64,000 bases of DNA from Algoriphagus winogradskyi (GCF_900182815.1 NZ_FXUA01000001.1:496001-560000), one strand, 5' to 3'; shown: positions 36,959-47,109, numbered from the stretch's first letter. Notes: generated from the letters alone by a model not told the origin. A program made the numbers and translations.

Positions 36959-37303
36959 AGTAGATTCTTTTAACATCAGCTAAGATATAAATGTTGCTTT
37001 TATAAACATAAAGATGATTGAAAAATAAACATTTTACTCCGACGTAAATTGTCAATTATGTTTTCCACCCTGAGAAAAGCAATAAAACACCTAGAACATA
37101 TCAGCTTTTTCTTTGAAAACCCATGTATATAAATATATTATTTACTACTCAATAGAGCATTTGACCGCTTAGCCAATTATCGCTCTTTATCCTGAACAAT
37201 AGTTCGTTCATTTGGCTTAAAGTCTTTGACTAAAATACCACCAAAAAATCTCTCTATGAATGGGAGACCAGCTTTTTTTAAAGCATCCAACTAACCTACA
37301 CCA
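36959..37303. promoter_or_regulatory. Divergent control region with repeated ATAAACAT sites
   Basis: This stretch of about 345 bases separates the regulator unit from the TonB-type receptor. ATAAACAT occurs at 37002-37009 and 37025-37032, spaced 23 bases (about two helix turns), and the first copy is part of an inverted pair ATGTT-N9-AACAT (36991-37009). These are plausible operators for the XRE regulator. No other element was seen further right. Confidence 0.4.
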
Positions 37304-40051
37304 ATGAAATCCTACCTCTGTCTATTCCTATTATTTTTAATTGCTGTACCCAAACTTTCAGCCCAAACTTATTCGATAAAAGGAAGAGTAAAACAAGCTG
37401 GTACAGAAATCACAATTCCAAACGCCACCATTTTACTTCAAAATTTACCTGATTCCATTCAGGTAGATGGAATGATTTCAGATTTGGATGGTGAGTTTGA
37501 GATTACAAATGTGAAGAATGGGGAATACTTGCTGAAGATTCAATATTTAGGCTACGAGAACCTTTATAAGTCTATCAATGTCACTCAGGATATTGATATA
37601 GGTGTATTAGGCCTAAAGGAAGAAGCTACTGCATTGGATGAGGTGACGATCAGCGCTAGAAGATCCCAAGGAGAACAAAAAGGAGACACTACGCTTTTTA
37701 ATGCTGATGCGTTCAAAACTATGAAAGACGCTAGTGCTCAGACATTAATTGAAAAACTCCCTGGTGTAATTTCACAAGATGGTTCCTTGCAAGCGCAGGG
37801 TGAGGCAATCACTCAAGTATTGGTGGATGGGAAGCCATTTTTTGGTGGAGATGTGACAACGGCACTGCAAAATCTTCCTGCAGAAGTAATCCAGGGAATT
37901 GAGATTTTTGATCAAAAAAGTGATAAAGCTCTTCTAAGTGGGTTTGATGATGGTGAACGTATGAAAACCATTAACATTATCACTAAACCAAATCGTAGAA
38001 AAGGAATATTTGGAAAAACTACTGCAGGATATGGAACTGACGATCGTTATTTAGCAGGGGCAAGCGTTAATTCGTTTAACGAAGACCAGCGAATTACTAT
38101 CACAGGACTTAGTAATAACATCAACGTCTTGGACTACTCCAGTGATGCAAATATTCAGAGCAACAACCGTCCTCAAAATGGCATAGTCAATACCAATATC
38201 TTTGGAATCAACTATTCGGACAATTGGGGTGAAAAAATAAAAATCAGTGGCAGCTATCAATACAACAACCGTAAAAACACGAATGAATCAAGTCTAATCA
38301 GAGAATATGTTACCAGTTCTAATTCTGGCCAAATCTATACAGAAGATAGTCGAGAAACCCGAACTAGACAGGATCACCGCTTCGACATGAGATTGGAATA
38401 TAACATCAACGAAAATAATAGAATCTTATATCGTCCTAGATTTTCAGCAAGTTTTGAAAAAGAAAACTCTGGTTTTTTTGGGGAAAGTGTAAATGCTGAG
38501 GGGCCTCTTAACCAGACTGAAAATATTCGGTCAGCAGACAATGAAGATTATGACATGTTCCATAGATTGTTTTACAGTCATAAATTCAATAAGGAAGGTA
38601 GGACAATAACCCTTAGTGCAAATACTGGTAGTCATGGGAACAATGATAACGCATTTCGAACGGCTACAAACATTTATTTTCAACCTGATGAGCGGACCGA
38701 AATTATTAATCAGAACATCACACGTGACCGCTCTGGCTACGATTGGGAAACAGGAATTTCTTATACCGAACCATTAGGAAAAAATGGTCAGATGGAGCTG
38801 GAATACGAAATCGGCAATAGATTTAACGATTCTGATCAATTGACTTTTGATATTTTGAATGATGATATCAGTAACCCTAATTTAGAACTCGACACCGCTT
38901 TAAGTAATTCATTTGAAAGTAAATACCTTAGACATGAAGTTGAGCTTGGGTATCAATATCAATTGGAGAAATTGAAATTTCAGGCAGAATTGGAATATCA
39001 GAATGCAAACCTTAAAAATGATCAACTATTCCCTGCCGTAGGAACAATAGATCGGACCTTCCAAAGCTTCATGCCTACCATCAGATTTGATTATACCATA
39101 TCATCCACTACAAACTTTGAGATTGATTATGATACTGATGTGGATGCACCGTCGGTGGGTCAATTGCAAAACGTAATAGATAACTCTAATCCACTGCAAT
39201 TACGAACAGGTAACCCAAACTTAGACCAGTCCTATTCCAATAGAATAAGGTTTAGATTTCGTAGCAACAACCCAGAAAACGACCGTTCATGGTTTGTTTT
39301 TGCCCAGTATAATCTGACAGAAAACGCCGTTTCCAATAGTACATTTACAGCTGAGGAAGCTACTGAATTGCCAGGCGGGATTATCCTGGAAAAAGGTTCT
39401 CAGCTTTTCAGGCCAGTAAATTTAGATGGGTATAAAGACTTTAGATCTTGGGTGAGTTATGGTATTCCCCTTGACTTCGTCAAGTCCAACTTTAATATCA
39501 ACGGAGGATTTAGCAGCACGAAAAGGCCTGGAATGGTTAACAACCAAATAAGCTTCAATAACTCTCAAAGGATCAGTACAGGTATATCGCTAAGTAGTAA
39601 TATTTCAGATCAGATAGACTTTAATATCTCCACACGTTTTTCCTTTAATAATGTGGAAAACACGCTAAACGAAAGCCTTAATAACGACTTCTACAACCAG
39701 CGCTCAAGGTTAAACTTAAGCTGGATTATTTGGGAGGGTTTTATCTACAGACTGGATGTAAACCATCAATTGAACTCCGGCCTCTCTGAAGGATTTGATG
39801 CGAATGTAGTATTGATGAATATGAGTTTAGGTAAAAAAGTTTTTGCTAACCAGCGCGGAGAAATTTCTTTAAATGCTTATGATATACTTGGACAAAACAG
39901 AAGTGTGTATAGAAATGTCACTGACGCATTTGTGGAAGATGGCCAAAACAATGTGATGCAACGCTACTTCATGTTGTCCTTCACTTATAATATCCGCCAT
40001 TTCAATAAAGGAACGGATATGGATGACTACAAAGAACTGTATAATAATTAA
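37304..40051 (+). CDS. Outer-membrane receptor-like beta-barrel protein with carboxypeptidase-like domain
   Basis: A 915 aa exported protein. A signal peptide (1-20) is followed by a carboxypeptidase regulatory-like domain (about 22-110, IKGRVKQAGTEITIPNATILL), a plug-like region (about 135-220, LPGVISQDGSLQ) and a large C-terminal beta-barrel of the TonB-receptor/outer-membrane beta-barrel family. It is one of the Bacteroidota outer-membrane proteins that lack a full TonB box and SusD partner. Ligand unknown. It ends at a strong terminator. Confidence 0.9.
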   Translation: MKSYLCLFLLFLIAVPKLSAQTYSIKGRVKQAGTEITIPNATILLQNLPDSIQVDGMISDLDGEFEITNVKNGEYLLKIQYLGYENLYKSINVTQDIDIGVLGLKEEATALDEVTISARRSQGEQKGDTTLFNADAFKTMKDASAQTLIEKLPGVISQDGSLQAQGEAITQVLVDGKPFFGGDVTTALQNLPAEVIQGIEIFDQKSDKALLSGFDDGERMKTINIITKPNRRKGIFGKTTAGYGTDDRYLAGASVNSFNEDQRITITGLSNNINVLDYSSDANIQSNNRPQNGIVNTNIFGINYSDNWGEKIKISGSYQYNNRKNTNESSLIREYVTSSNSGQIYTEDSRETRTRQDHRFDMRLEYNINENNRILYRPRFSASFEKENSGFFGESVNAEGPLNQTENIRSADNEDYDMFHRLFYSHKFNKEGRTITLSANTGSHGNNDNAFRTATNIYFQPDERTEIINQNITRDRSGYDWETGISYTEPLGKNGQMELEYEIGNRFNDSDQLTFDILNDDISNPNLELDTALSNSFESKYLRHEVELGYQYQLEKLKFQAELEYQNANLKNDQLFPAVGTIDRTFQSFMPTIRFDYTISSTTNFEIDYDTDVDAPSVGQLQNVIDNSNPLQLRTGNPNLDQSYSNRIRFRFRSNNPENDRSWFVFAQYNLTENAVSNSTFTAEEATELPGGIILEKGSQLFRPVNLDGYKDFRSWVSYGIPLDFVKSNFNINGGFSSTKRPGMVNNQISFNNSQRISTGISLSSNISDQIDFNISTRFSFNNVENTLNESLNNDFYNQRSRLNLSWIIWEGFIYRLDVNHQLNSGLSEGFDANVVLMNMSLGKKVFANQRGEISLNAYDILGQNRSVYRNVTDAFVEDGQNNVMQRYFMLSFTYNIRHFNKGTDMDDYKELYNN

Positions 40052-40055
40052 TAGA

Positions 40056-40095
40056 AAGGCCTGATGGATACAAATTCATCAGGCCTTCTTTTTCT
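40056..40095 (+). terminator. Terminator after the outer-membrane receptor gene
   Basis: A perfect 11 bp stem, AAGGCCTGATG (40056-40066) and CATCAGGCCTT (40077-40087), is followed by a T-rich tail. It starts 4 bases after the stop codon. Confidence 0.9.
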
Positions 40096-40098
40096 AAT

Positions 40099-40425
40099 TT
40101 ACGCTAAAAGAGATTCACATTCCTCTATACAACTTCTGCAAGCCTCTGCGCATTGTCTACAACTGTCATGTGTATGCTTTTCACACTCCCGGGCGCAATT
40201 ATAACAAGCATCGACACATTGCTGAAGATAAATAGCGGTATCGAGAGAACTTTTGTTTGTTGATGCAATACAGTCTTTGCAGGCATCTATACATCGTTCG
40301 CAGTACTTGATACAATCTTGCATCCCAGGCCGATTACTACATGATTCAATACAGATAGTACAAGATTCTATACAGCTTTCAAATGTCACAATAGCATTGT
40401 TTTTAATCATCGTTACTGAGCTCAT
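40099..40425 (-). CDS. Cys-rich four-helix copper-binding protein (Csp-like)
   Basis: A 108 aa protein with 18 cysteines arranged mostly as CxxxC and CxxC along predicted helices (for example CIESCTICIESC, CERCIDACKDC, CRQCAEACRSC). This is the pattern of the four-helix-bundle copper storage proteins (Csp) that hold many Cu(I) ions. There is no signal peptide, so it fits the cytosolic Csp3-like group. It is transcribed alone. A direct repeat lies just upstream of its start. Confidence 0.87.
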   Translation of the reverse strand: MSSVTMIKNNAIVTFESCIESCTICIESCSNRPGMQDCIKYCERCIDACKDCIASTNKSSLDTAIYLQQCVDACYNCARECEKHTHDSCRQCAEACRSCIEECESLLA

Positions 40426-40434
40426 AAGAATATA

Positions 40435-40495
40435 TTTTTTGGTTTAAGAAATGAATTACCTAGGTTTTTTTGGTTTAAGAAATGAATTACCTAGG
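40435..40495 (-). repeat. 31 base tandem repeat before the copper-binding protein gene
   Basis: Two copies of GGTTTAAGAAATGAATTACC followed by TAGG (40441-40464 and 40472-40495), each preceded by a T-run, are spaced 31 bases. The repeat lies 10 to 70 bases upstream of the Csp-like start codon and may be a doubled operator. Only two units are present. Confidence 0.7.
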
Positions 40496-40555
40496 TCACC
40501 TAATGGAAATCAAAGCTTAATTGAGTCCTAGATTCTTAGATAAATCATGTTGGTT

Positions 40556-40747
40556 TTATCCTTTAGGAATTTCAAAAAACCTGCCATATAAAAACAGCTC
40601 ATATAAGCTATTAACATAGATTTTTAAGGTAGGACCATTCACTATTATCCTTAGTTGAGGTAGAATATTCTCAATTTGTTGAGTTGGGTAACATGAAAAT
40701 TCGTCCAATAAAAAGGAATCCCCGAAACTTTCTTGAATGAATTTCAA
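40556..40747 (-). CDS. Possible small open reading frame
   Basis: A 63 aa frame ([20 protein letters not shown] at the start) has a plausible amino-acid mix and no low complexity. It sits between the Csp-like gene and the divergent monooxygenase, in the direction of Csp. No family is recognised. It could be a real small protein or a remnant; coding is uncertain. The rest of 40496-40785 shows nothing else. Confidence 0.25.
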   Translation of the reverse strand: MKFIQESFGDSFLLDEFSCYPTQQIENILPQLRIIVNGPTLKIYVNSLYELFLYGRFFEIPKG

Positions 40748-40785
40748 TTTGCTTACTAACTATTAAGCAATCACCTATTTTGAAA

Positions 40786-41772
40786 ATGAACCTACCCTAT
40801 TCTATACTTGACCTTGCGATCATTCGAGAGGATTACGATGCCAAAGATGCCTACCTAAGAAGTTTACAAGTGGCTCAGAAAGCGGAGGAACTTGGCTATA
40901 CCCGCATGTGGCTCGCTGAGCATCACAACATGGCCAACGTCGGCAGCTCCTCTCCTCAGGTATTGATTGGCTATTTAGCAAATGGAACTTCAAAAATCCG
41001 TCTGGGATCCGGAGGAATTATGCTTCCCAATCACAGCCCACTGATTATTGCCGAGCAGTTTGGTACACTAGCGACACTTTATCCTAACCGAATTGATCTA
41101 GGACTTGGAAGAGCTCCAGGAACCGATCAGACGACAGCGACAGCTTTGCGAAGAGGGCGACATGAGTCTGTGCAGGAATTCCCAAACGACCTGGATGATT
41201 TGAGACGCTATTTTTCAGAGGAAAATATGGATTCGAAAGTTCGAGCCTTTCCCGCAGAAGGAATAGACGTTCCTATTTATCTCTTGGGCTCAAGTATGAG
41301 TAGTGCAGTATTAGCTTCGCAAAAAGGATTACCCTACGCATTTGCAAGCCACTTCGCACCAGGCTACCTAATCAACGCGTCAAAATACTATAGAGAAAAC
41401 TTCCAGCCCTCTGAGTCCTCTCAGAAGCCCTATTTCATTTCTTGTGTAAATGTAATCGCTGCGGACACTGACGAGGAAGCTCACTACTTGGCCACTTCGT
41501 TTTATCAAACTGCTTTGGGAATTATCCGAGGAAAATCATATCCTATGAAAAAGCCTGTGAAAAGTATGGAAGGAATCTGGTCAGAACCAGAAGCTGCTGC
41601 AATTCAGAATATGATGGCTTGTACTTTTATTGGAACAAAAGAATCCCTCAAACCACAATTTGAAAGCTTCTTCAAACAAGTGGAAGTCGATGAGTTGATG
41701 GTGTCTACCAACATTTACGAGCCCGCAAAAAGGTTAAGATCATTGGAAATCACTGCAGAAGTTTTAGGATAA
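40786..41772 (+). CDS. Luciferase-like (LLM) flavin-dependent monooxygenase
   Basis: A 328 aa FMN/F420-type oxidoreductase of the bacterial luciferase family. It has the conserved [34 protein letters not shown] and [11 protein letters not shown] chose the ATG at 40786; a TTG six bases upstream is in frame. Substrate unknown. It ends at a bidirectional terminator shared with the permease gene. Confidence 0.9.
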   Translation: MNLPYSILDLAIIREDYDAKDAYLRSLQVAQKAEELGYTRMWLAEHHNMANVGSSSPQVLIGYLANGTSKIRLGSGGIMLPNHSPLIIAEQFGTLATLYPNRIDLGLGRAPGTDQTTATALRRGRHESVQEFPNDLDDLRRYFSEENMDSKVRAFPAEGIDVPIYLLGSSMSSAVLASQKGLPYAFASHFAPGYLINASKYYRENFQPSESSQKPYFISCVNVIAADTDEEAHYLATSFYQTALGIIRGKSYPMKKPVKSMEGIWSEPEAAAIQNMMACTFIGTKESLKPQFESFFKQVEVDELMVSTNIYEPAKRLRSLEITAEVLG

Positions 41773-41806
41773 AATAAAAGGGGATCGAATCCCCTTTTAT
41801 TTTTTA
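41773..41806. terminator. Bidirectional terminator
   Basis: A perfect 12 bp stem, AATAAAAGGGGA (41773-41784) and TCCCCTTTTATT (41790-41801), has a five-base loop and T-runs on both strands. It serves the convergent monooxygenase and permease genes. Confidence 0.92.
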
Positions 41807-44221
41807 TTCATCTGCTAAACTATCGACTGGATTTCCTAAAGCTGCTTTTACAGATCGGTAACCAACTGTAGTGGCAGTGATCAAAAGTGAAACTGCAATG
41901 ACCAACACATAGAGGCCTAAAGGAACAGATGTCTGATAGGCGAAATTTTGCAGCCATTGATTTGTGAAGTAATAGCCAAGGGGAACTGCTATCGCAAATG
42001 CTATGAATACAAGTAAAATGAATTCCTTCGAAAGCAAGAAAGTTATTTGCGGAATAGAAGCACCAAGCACTTTTCTGATTCCTATTTCCTTTAGCTTCTG
42101 ACCCACCATAAATGAGATCAAACCATATAATCCGATGGATGAAATTATGATTGAAAGTACTGCAAAGACTTTATAAACCAGCGCCAATTGATTTTCCCTC
42201 TGGTAGAAATTCGCAATAGTTTCATCTAGAAATTTCCCCGAATAGATCGCGTCTGGATAGATAGCCTTGAACTCATTTTCAATACTCGTGAGCGTTTCCT
42301 TACCTGCATTTTTATCTAGTTTCAATCCTACAACTTCATATTGAGACTTTTCGGTGGCAATGATAAAAGGTTTGATTTCCTCTCTCAGGGAGTTTTGTGC
42401 AAAGTCCTTAACCACGCCGGTAATCGTCATCCAAGGTCCACCTCCACCGATAGTGATCGTCTTGCCAACTGCATCTTGAGGATTCGTTAGATTGAGCTTC
42501 TTAGCCATGGTTTCATTAATTACTGCCTCCTTTAGGGTATCGCTTTCTGAAAAACCATTACCCGCTAAAAACTGTAAACCAAAATTCTCGAAATAATCAG
42601 CATCTCCATACTTCAGGAAAGTCATGAATTGCACATCTTCTCTTTTTCCATCAAACCAAAAATTAGAAGCCCAGTTATTATTGGAGGAAGGGACATCACT
42701 TGAAATAGTGACGCTTTTGATTTGAGAATTCGACTCCAAACGCTGCTTCAGCACATCCAACCTACCGTCTTTTGACTCCTCTGAAGGTAGGTCAAAGTAG
42801 TAAACAGCTTCCTTCGAAAAACCTAAATCAGCATCCTGAATCTCTGTCATTTGCTTGACTGCGATCACCGTCGCAATCATCAGCACCTGCGCAATCACAA
42901 ATTGCAATACGACTAAACTCCTTCGTAATGAAACCCCGCCTATTTGAGCCACTTGAATCTTGTTTTTCAATGCCTGAATTGGCTGAAAACCGGAAAGAAT
43001 CAATGCTGGGTATAGTCCTGAAAGAAAAGTGACACCCAAAATTATTGCCGTAGAAAACAAAAGAAATGTAGGAGTAATCAATTGAATAGACTCAGGCACT
43101 TCGGCTACTTTGCTGAGAAAAGGAAGCAAAATCGTCGCTGCCAGCGTAGAAATGACAGCCGAAATAAATACAACCATAAATGTTTCTCCAAAAGATTGTC
43201 CAATCACCTGCAACCTACTTCCTCCCATTACTTTCCTGATTCCAACTTCCTTACTTTTCCCTATTGCCTGAGCGGTAGATAGATTAACAAAGTTGATAGA
43301 AGCCATGATTAGAATAAAAACACCAATCAATCCAAGCGTATAAATTGTCTCTTTTCTAATCATATCGCCACTGATAGGGTCAAATCGAGTATCGAAGTGA
43401 ATATCTCCCATCGCTTGTAGGAAAAAAGATTTCTTTGAAGTCCCGCGATCCTTGTAGTTCTTTTCTGCGAAAGCAAGTAATTGTTCGTTTACCTGCTCTT
43501 CAGACTCAGACTGTGGAAGCTTCAAATACAGTTGGAAATTACTTCCAAAACTTCCCCACTCATCAAAGTAAATATTAAAAACCTCCTCGTTACTTTGTAG
43601 CGTTTGATACGAGGCAAGCATGTTAAACTTGAAATTGCTATTGTCAGGAATATCCGCCACAATACCTCCAACGCTTGCCTCCACGTTCTTGGATAAAAGA
43701 ATAGACTTTCCAAAAGCATTTTCCCAGGTCCCAAAAAGTTTCTTCGCTTCAGTTTCTGTCAGGACCACTTGCCCAGGTTGATCTAAGGCTTTAAGATCAC
43801 CCGCTAAAACTTTCACATCGAAAAGCGACGAATAGTTACTAGTAGTGAAGAATGCATCCTCCACCATAAAATTATTCTCTCCATTGCTAGTGACTGCATT
43901 GTCAATGGTGACAAATACATAGGAAGTCATTACTGGGACAACATTGTCAACGCCTAATAAGTCATTTTTCAATGCTTCGGGCATAGGTGGAGAAACACCA
44001 GGAGTATAACTAATACCATCTTGATAATCATCCTGAGTAACCACACGGTATACCCGATCAGAGTTGGATTGAAAATTATCGTAGCTGAGTTCGTAGCTAA
44101 CGACAGTGAAAAGCAAAAAAGCAGCTGTAATTCCCAGCGTCAATCCAAAGATGTTGATCAAGGTCACACGCTTACCTTTTACAAGGTTACGCCAAGCGAT
44201 TTTAGAGTAAATTTTCCACAT
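41804..44221 (-). CDS. FtsX-type ABC transporter permease
   Basis: An 805 aa inner-membrane protein of the MacB/FtsX permease family in the long Bacteroidota form with two FtsX domains. One N-terminal membrane segment (about 20-42) leads to a MacB-like periplasmic part (about 45-280). A cluster of membrane segments (about 285-400) includes EVGIRKVMGGSR. After a second periplasmic part, three C-terminal segments include EIGIRKVLGAS. No ATPase gene lies beside it, so its ABC subunit is encoded elsewhere. Export or signalling function is unknown. Confidence 0.93.
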   Translation of the reverse strand: MWKIYSKIAWRNLVKGKRVTLINIFGLTLGITAAFLLFTVVSYELSYDNFQSNSDRVYRVVTQDDYQDGISYTPGVSPPMPEALKNDLLGVDNVVPVMTSYVFVTIDNAVTSNGENNFMVEDAFFTTSNYSSLFDVKVLAGDLKALDQPGQVVLTETEAKKLFGTWENAFGKSILLSKNVEASVGGIVADIPDNSNFKFNMLASYQTLQSNEEVFNIYFDEWGSFGSNFQLYLKLPQSESEEQVNEQLLAFAEKNYKDRGTSKKSFFLQAMGDIHFDTRFDPISGDMIRKETIYTLGLIGVFILIMASINFVNLSTAQAIGKSKEVGIRKVMGGSRLQVIGQSFGETFMVVFISAVISTLAATILLPFLSKVAEVPESIQLITPTFLLFSTAIILGVTFLSGLYPALILSGFQPIQALKNKIQVAQIGGVSLRRSLVVLQFVIAQVLMIATVIAVKQMTEIQDADLGFSKEAVYYFDLPSEESKDGRLDVLKQRLESNSQIKSVTISSDVPSSNNNWASNFWFDGKREDVQFMTFLKYGDADYFENFGLQFLAGNGFSESDTLKEAVINETMAKKLNLTNPQDAVGKTITIGGGGPWMTITGVVKDFAQNSLREEIKPFIIATEKSQYEVVGLKLDKNAGKETLTSIENEFKAIYPDAIYSGKFLDETIANFYQRENQLALVYKVFAVLSIIISSIGLYGLISFMVGQKLKEIGIRKVLGASIPQITFLLSKEFILLVFIAFAIAVPLGYYFTNQWLQNFAYQTSVPLGLYVLVIAVSLLITATTVGYRSVKAALGNPVDSLADE

Positions 44222-44594
44222 AGTTTAAATGTTATAAATTCTGAAAAAGCAGGAGAATCAACTATCCGCCGACGTGAGTGTCCCCACTCACGTCATATAA
44301 GAATAGTAAGAATCCCTTGAGCGAAGATTAAACCAAAAAAAAGTAGCTCAAAAAGCTCTAAACAATGATTTTGAAATATCACGCCCAAATACCCCGAACA
44401 ATTTTGTTCGCTTTCGGGCGAAGATGAATTTTTTCAAATCAGTAAAAAGTGCCGAATTGAATCGACAATTATCTCCTGATTTTGGCTTTTATATTCGACA
44501 AAAAACCCAAAGAATTAAGTCTTTGGGTTTTGTTTTAAAAATACTTCTGCGCCTTCTCTGCGCTTCCTCAGTGCGCTTTGCGGTTATAGAAACA
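44222..44594. other. Intergenic region between permease and tex
   Basis: This stretch of about 370 bases lies upstream of the leftward permease and downstream of the leftward tex gene. It holds a perfect hairpin GACGTGAGTG-TCCC-CACTCACGTC (44271-44294) without T-run, a second small hairpin near 44396 (CGAACAATTTTGTTCG), the tex terminator (44504-44533), and a CT-rich stretch with repeated TCTGCGC units (44547-44580). The hairpins look like intergenic palindromes. Confidence 0.55.
44504..44533 (-). terminator. Terminator after tex
   Basis: Arms AACCCAAAGA (44504-44513) and TCTTTGGGTT (44520-44529), with loop ATTAAG, have T-rich flanks on both strands, so it could act in either direction. It is the likely end of the leftward tex transcript. 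Confidence 0.75.
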
Positions 44595-46841
44595 TCATCC
44601 TCCAAACTTGCCTTTCAATGCAGCCAGTTTATCAGCCATTGATCCTTCTGGTTCTTTTCTCTCTGGTTTAGAAGCTGGTCTTTTCTCCATCTTTTTACCT
44701 CGCTCCGCAAATGGATCTGACTTCATACTCAGCGCAACTCGCTTACGAGGTATATCAACTTCCATCACAGTCACCTGCACTTTTTGATTCACAGAAACAA
44801 TCTCATTCGGGTCTTTCACAAAGCGATCAGCCAGATGACTCAAATGAACCAATCCATCCTGATGAACTCCCACATCCACAAAAGCCCCAAAAGCCGTAAT
44901 ATTAGTCACTACGCCGGGTAGCTTCATTCCTACCTTAAGGTCAGACATGCTATTCACTGATTCCTCAAAAGCAAAAACTTCGAATGTCTCACGAGGATCT
45001 CTTCCCGGCTTTGCAAGTTCCTCCAAAATATCCTGAAGCGTAGGAAGACCAACCGTTTCAGACACATAATTCTTTAGGGAAATCCGATTTCTCAAATCCT
45101 CCGAACTCATCAAATCTGACACCGAGGAATTCACATCTTTAGCCATTTGCTCCACCAAAGCATAGCGCTCCGGATGAACTGCAGATGAATCCAACGGATG
45201 CTTTGCCTTGCTAATTCTTAAGAAACCAGCTGCCTGCTCAAATGCTTTCTCTCCCAATCTTGGCACTTTCTTCAATTGAGCGCGACTTTTGAATGGCCCA
45301 TTCTCATTTCTGAATTCAACAATATTTTGAGCTAAAGTTGGCCCCAAGCCAGAAACGTAGGTCAAGAGTTGTTTGGAAGCAAGATTCACTTCCACTCCTA
45401 CTCCATTTACAGCAGACATCACAGTATCATCCAAGGCATTCTTCAATGCATTCTGATCTACATCATGCTGGTATTGACCTACTCCAATTGACTTCGGATC
45501 GATCTTCACTAGTTCAGCTAGCGGATCCATCAATCGCCTACCGATTGAAACTGCTCCTCTGACAGTCAAATCCAGATCTGGAAATTCCTCACGCGCTACA
45601 TCTGAAGCAGAGTAAATGGATGCTCCTGATTCGTTCACCATCGTTACAATCACCGATTTTGGAAGACCCAGCCCTTTTATAAAAGCTTCTGTCTCACGCC
45701 CAGCAGTTCCATTTCCAATAGCAATTGCTTCAATCCCAAATTTCTCCACCAATCCTTTTACGTTCATCGCAGCCTCCTGACTTCTGCGATTGGCTTCATG
45801 AGGAAAAATAGCTTCATAGTGCAGGAATTGGCCTTGGGGTCCTAGGCAAACTAACTTGCAACCTGTTCGGAAACCTGGATCAATTGCCATCACTGACTTT
45901 TCGCCCAAAGGTGCTCCTAGAAGCAGCTGGCGAAGATTCTCAGTAAATACTTTGATTGCTTCCTCGTCGGCTTTTTTCTTGGTAAGCAATCGAATTTCAG
46001 TTTCCATGCTTGGCTTAAGCAATCTCCTGTAGCAATTTTTGATCGCTAGCTTCACTTGATCCACAGAAGAATTGGAAACATCCTCCAAAATCATCTTTTC
46101 CATCTGATAGATAGCCGAAGCCTCTTCAGGAACAGAATCCAACATTAAAAACAATTCTTTCTCTCCTCTTCTCATCGCCAAAACGCGGTGAGATGGAGCC
46201 GATTTTATGGGCTCAGACCATTCGAAGTAGTCCTTGTATTTTATAGCTTCCTGTTCTTTGCCCGGTAAAACTCTGGAAGAAAAAATACCTTCATTCAAAA
46301 ATAGCTTTCGCATCTTTTCTCTCAATTCAGCCTTCTCATTAATCCATTCAGCTATAATATCCCGAGCACCTTGAAGGGCTTCTTCGGAAGAATTCACTTC
46401 TTTGGCTGCATCCACAAACTTCTCTGCTTCAGCATCCAGATCAATAGATTTTTGCTCAAAAATCAGCTCAGCAAGTGGCTCCAAGCCCTTTTCTCTGGCA
46501 ATTGTTGCCTTTGTTCTACGCTTAGGCTTATAAGGCAAATAGATGTCTTCTAGCTTTGACATAGTCTCCGCTGCATCCACTTTACTTTTCAATTCAGGAG
46601 TTAATTTTCCTTGCTCCTCGATTGACTTGAGCACAGCCTCTTTTCGCTTTGCCAGCTCTCTCAACTGTAATACCCGGTCACGAATAGCAGCTACTTGCAC
46701 TTCATCCAGTTCACCAGTTGCTTCTTTTCTATATCGGGAAATAAATGGAACCGTTCCGCCCTCGTCCAGTAACTGCACCGTGGCATTTACTTGATGTGGT
46801 TTGATTTGTAGTTCTGTGGCTATTTGTACTTCGTAATTCAT
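44595..46841 (-). CDS. tex: Tex family RNA-binding transcription accessory protein
   Basis: A 748 aa cytoplasmic nucleic-acid-binding protein. The N-terminal helical part has ISRYRKEATGELDEVQVAAI. The YqgF-like RNase H fold follows (SVMAIDPGFRTGCKLVCL), then tandem helix-hairpin-helix motifs (GLGPTLAQNIVEFRNENGPF) and a C-terminal S1 domain (VGMKLPGVVTNITAFGAFVD). The start chosen is MNYEVQIA at 46841; an ATG five codons upstream is less likely. Domain order and length are typical of Tex. Confidence 0.95.
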   Translation of the reverse strand: MNYEVQIATELQIKPHQVNATVQLLDEGGTVPFISRYRKEATGELDEVQVAAIRDRVLQLRELAKRKEAVLKSIEEQGKLTPELKSKVDAAETMSKLEDIYLPYKPKRRTKATIAREKGLEPLAELIFEQKSIDLDAEAEKFVDAAKEVNSSEEALQGARDIIAEWINEKAELREKMRKLFLNEGIFSSRVLPGKEQEAIKYKDYFEWSEPIKSAPSHRVLAMRRGEKELFLMLDSVPEEASAIYQMEKMILEDVSNSSVDQVKLAIKNCYRRLLKPSMETEIRLLTKKKADEEAIKVFTENLRQLLLGAPLGEKSVMAIDPGFRTGCKLVCLGPQGQFLHYEAIFPHEANRRSQEAAMNVKGLVEKFGIEAIAIGNGTAGRETEAFIKGLGLPKSVIVTMVNESGASIYSASDVAREEFPDLDLTVRGAVSIGRRLMDPLAELVKIDPKSIGVGQYQHDVDQNALKNALDDTVMSAVNGVGVEVNLASKQLLTYVSGLGPTLAQNIVEFRNENGPFKSRAQLKKVPRLGEKAFEQAAGFLRISKAKHPLDSSAVHPERYALVEQMAKDVNSSVSDLMSSEDLRNRISLKNYVSETVGLPTLQDILEELAKPGRDPRETFEVFAFEESVNSMSDLKVGMKLPGVVTNITAFGAFVDVGVHQDGLVHLSHLADRFVKDPNEIVSVNQKVQVTVMEVDIPRKRVALSMKSDPFAERGKKMEKRPASKPERKEPEGSMADKLAALKGKFGG

Positions 46842-47109
46842 AATGGATGGAATCAAATCTAGCTTCGAAGGTAAGGCATTAGAATGGGTCGGAATGAATC
46901 AAAAAGTCAAAATCTGTGAGGATAGTTACTAAGGGATTGATTTTAAGATTGTAAAATTGGAAGATTTTAAAATTGAAAAATTTCGTCAAATCGAGTGGTT
47001 CTACCGTAAATCGTATTTCGTACTTCGCAAAATCATTGTTTATTAAAACTTAAAAGAGGTAAATGTGCTTCCTCTTTGGACTTGGTACATTGGACTTTGG
47101 ACTCAAAAA

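Noticed and set aside
40435-40495. CRISPR array
   Set aside because: There are only two repeats with no unique spacers and no cas genes nearby.
41773-41806. tRNA-like stem loop
   Set aside because: The GGGGATCGAATCCCC stem resembles a T-arm, but there are no other tRNA arms and it has T-runs on both sides, so it is a terminator.
44424-44642. 72 aa frame between permease and tex
   Set aside because: It runs through the terminator hairpin and into the 3' end of tex on the opposite strand; no domain is seen.
47065-47109. Extended N-terminus of the TlpA-like protein
   Set aside because: The added residues (LPLWTWYIGLWTQK) come from low-complexity GGACTTTGGACT-like DNA; the ATG at 47110 gives a normal anchor.
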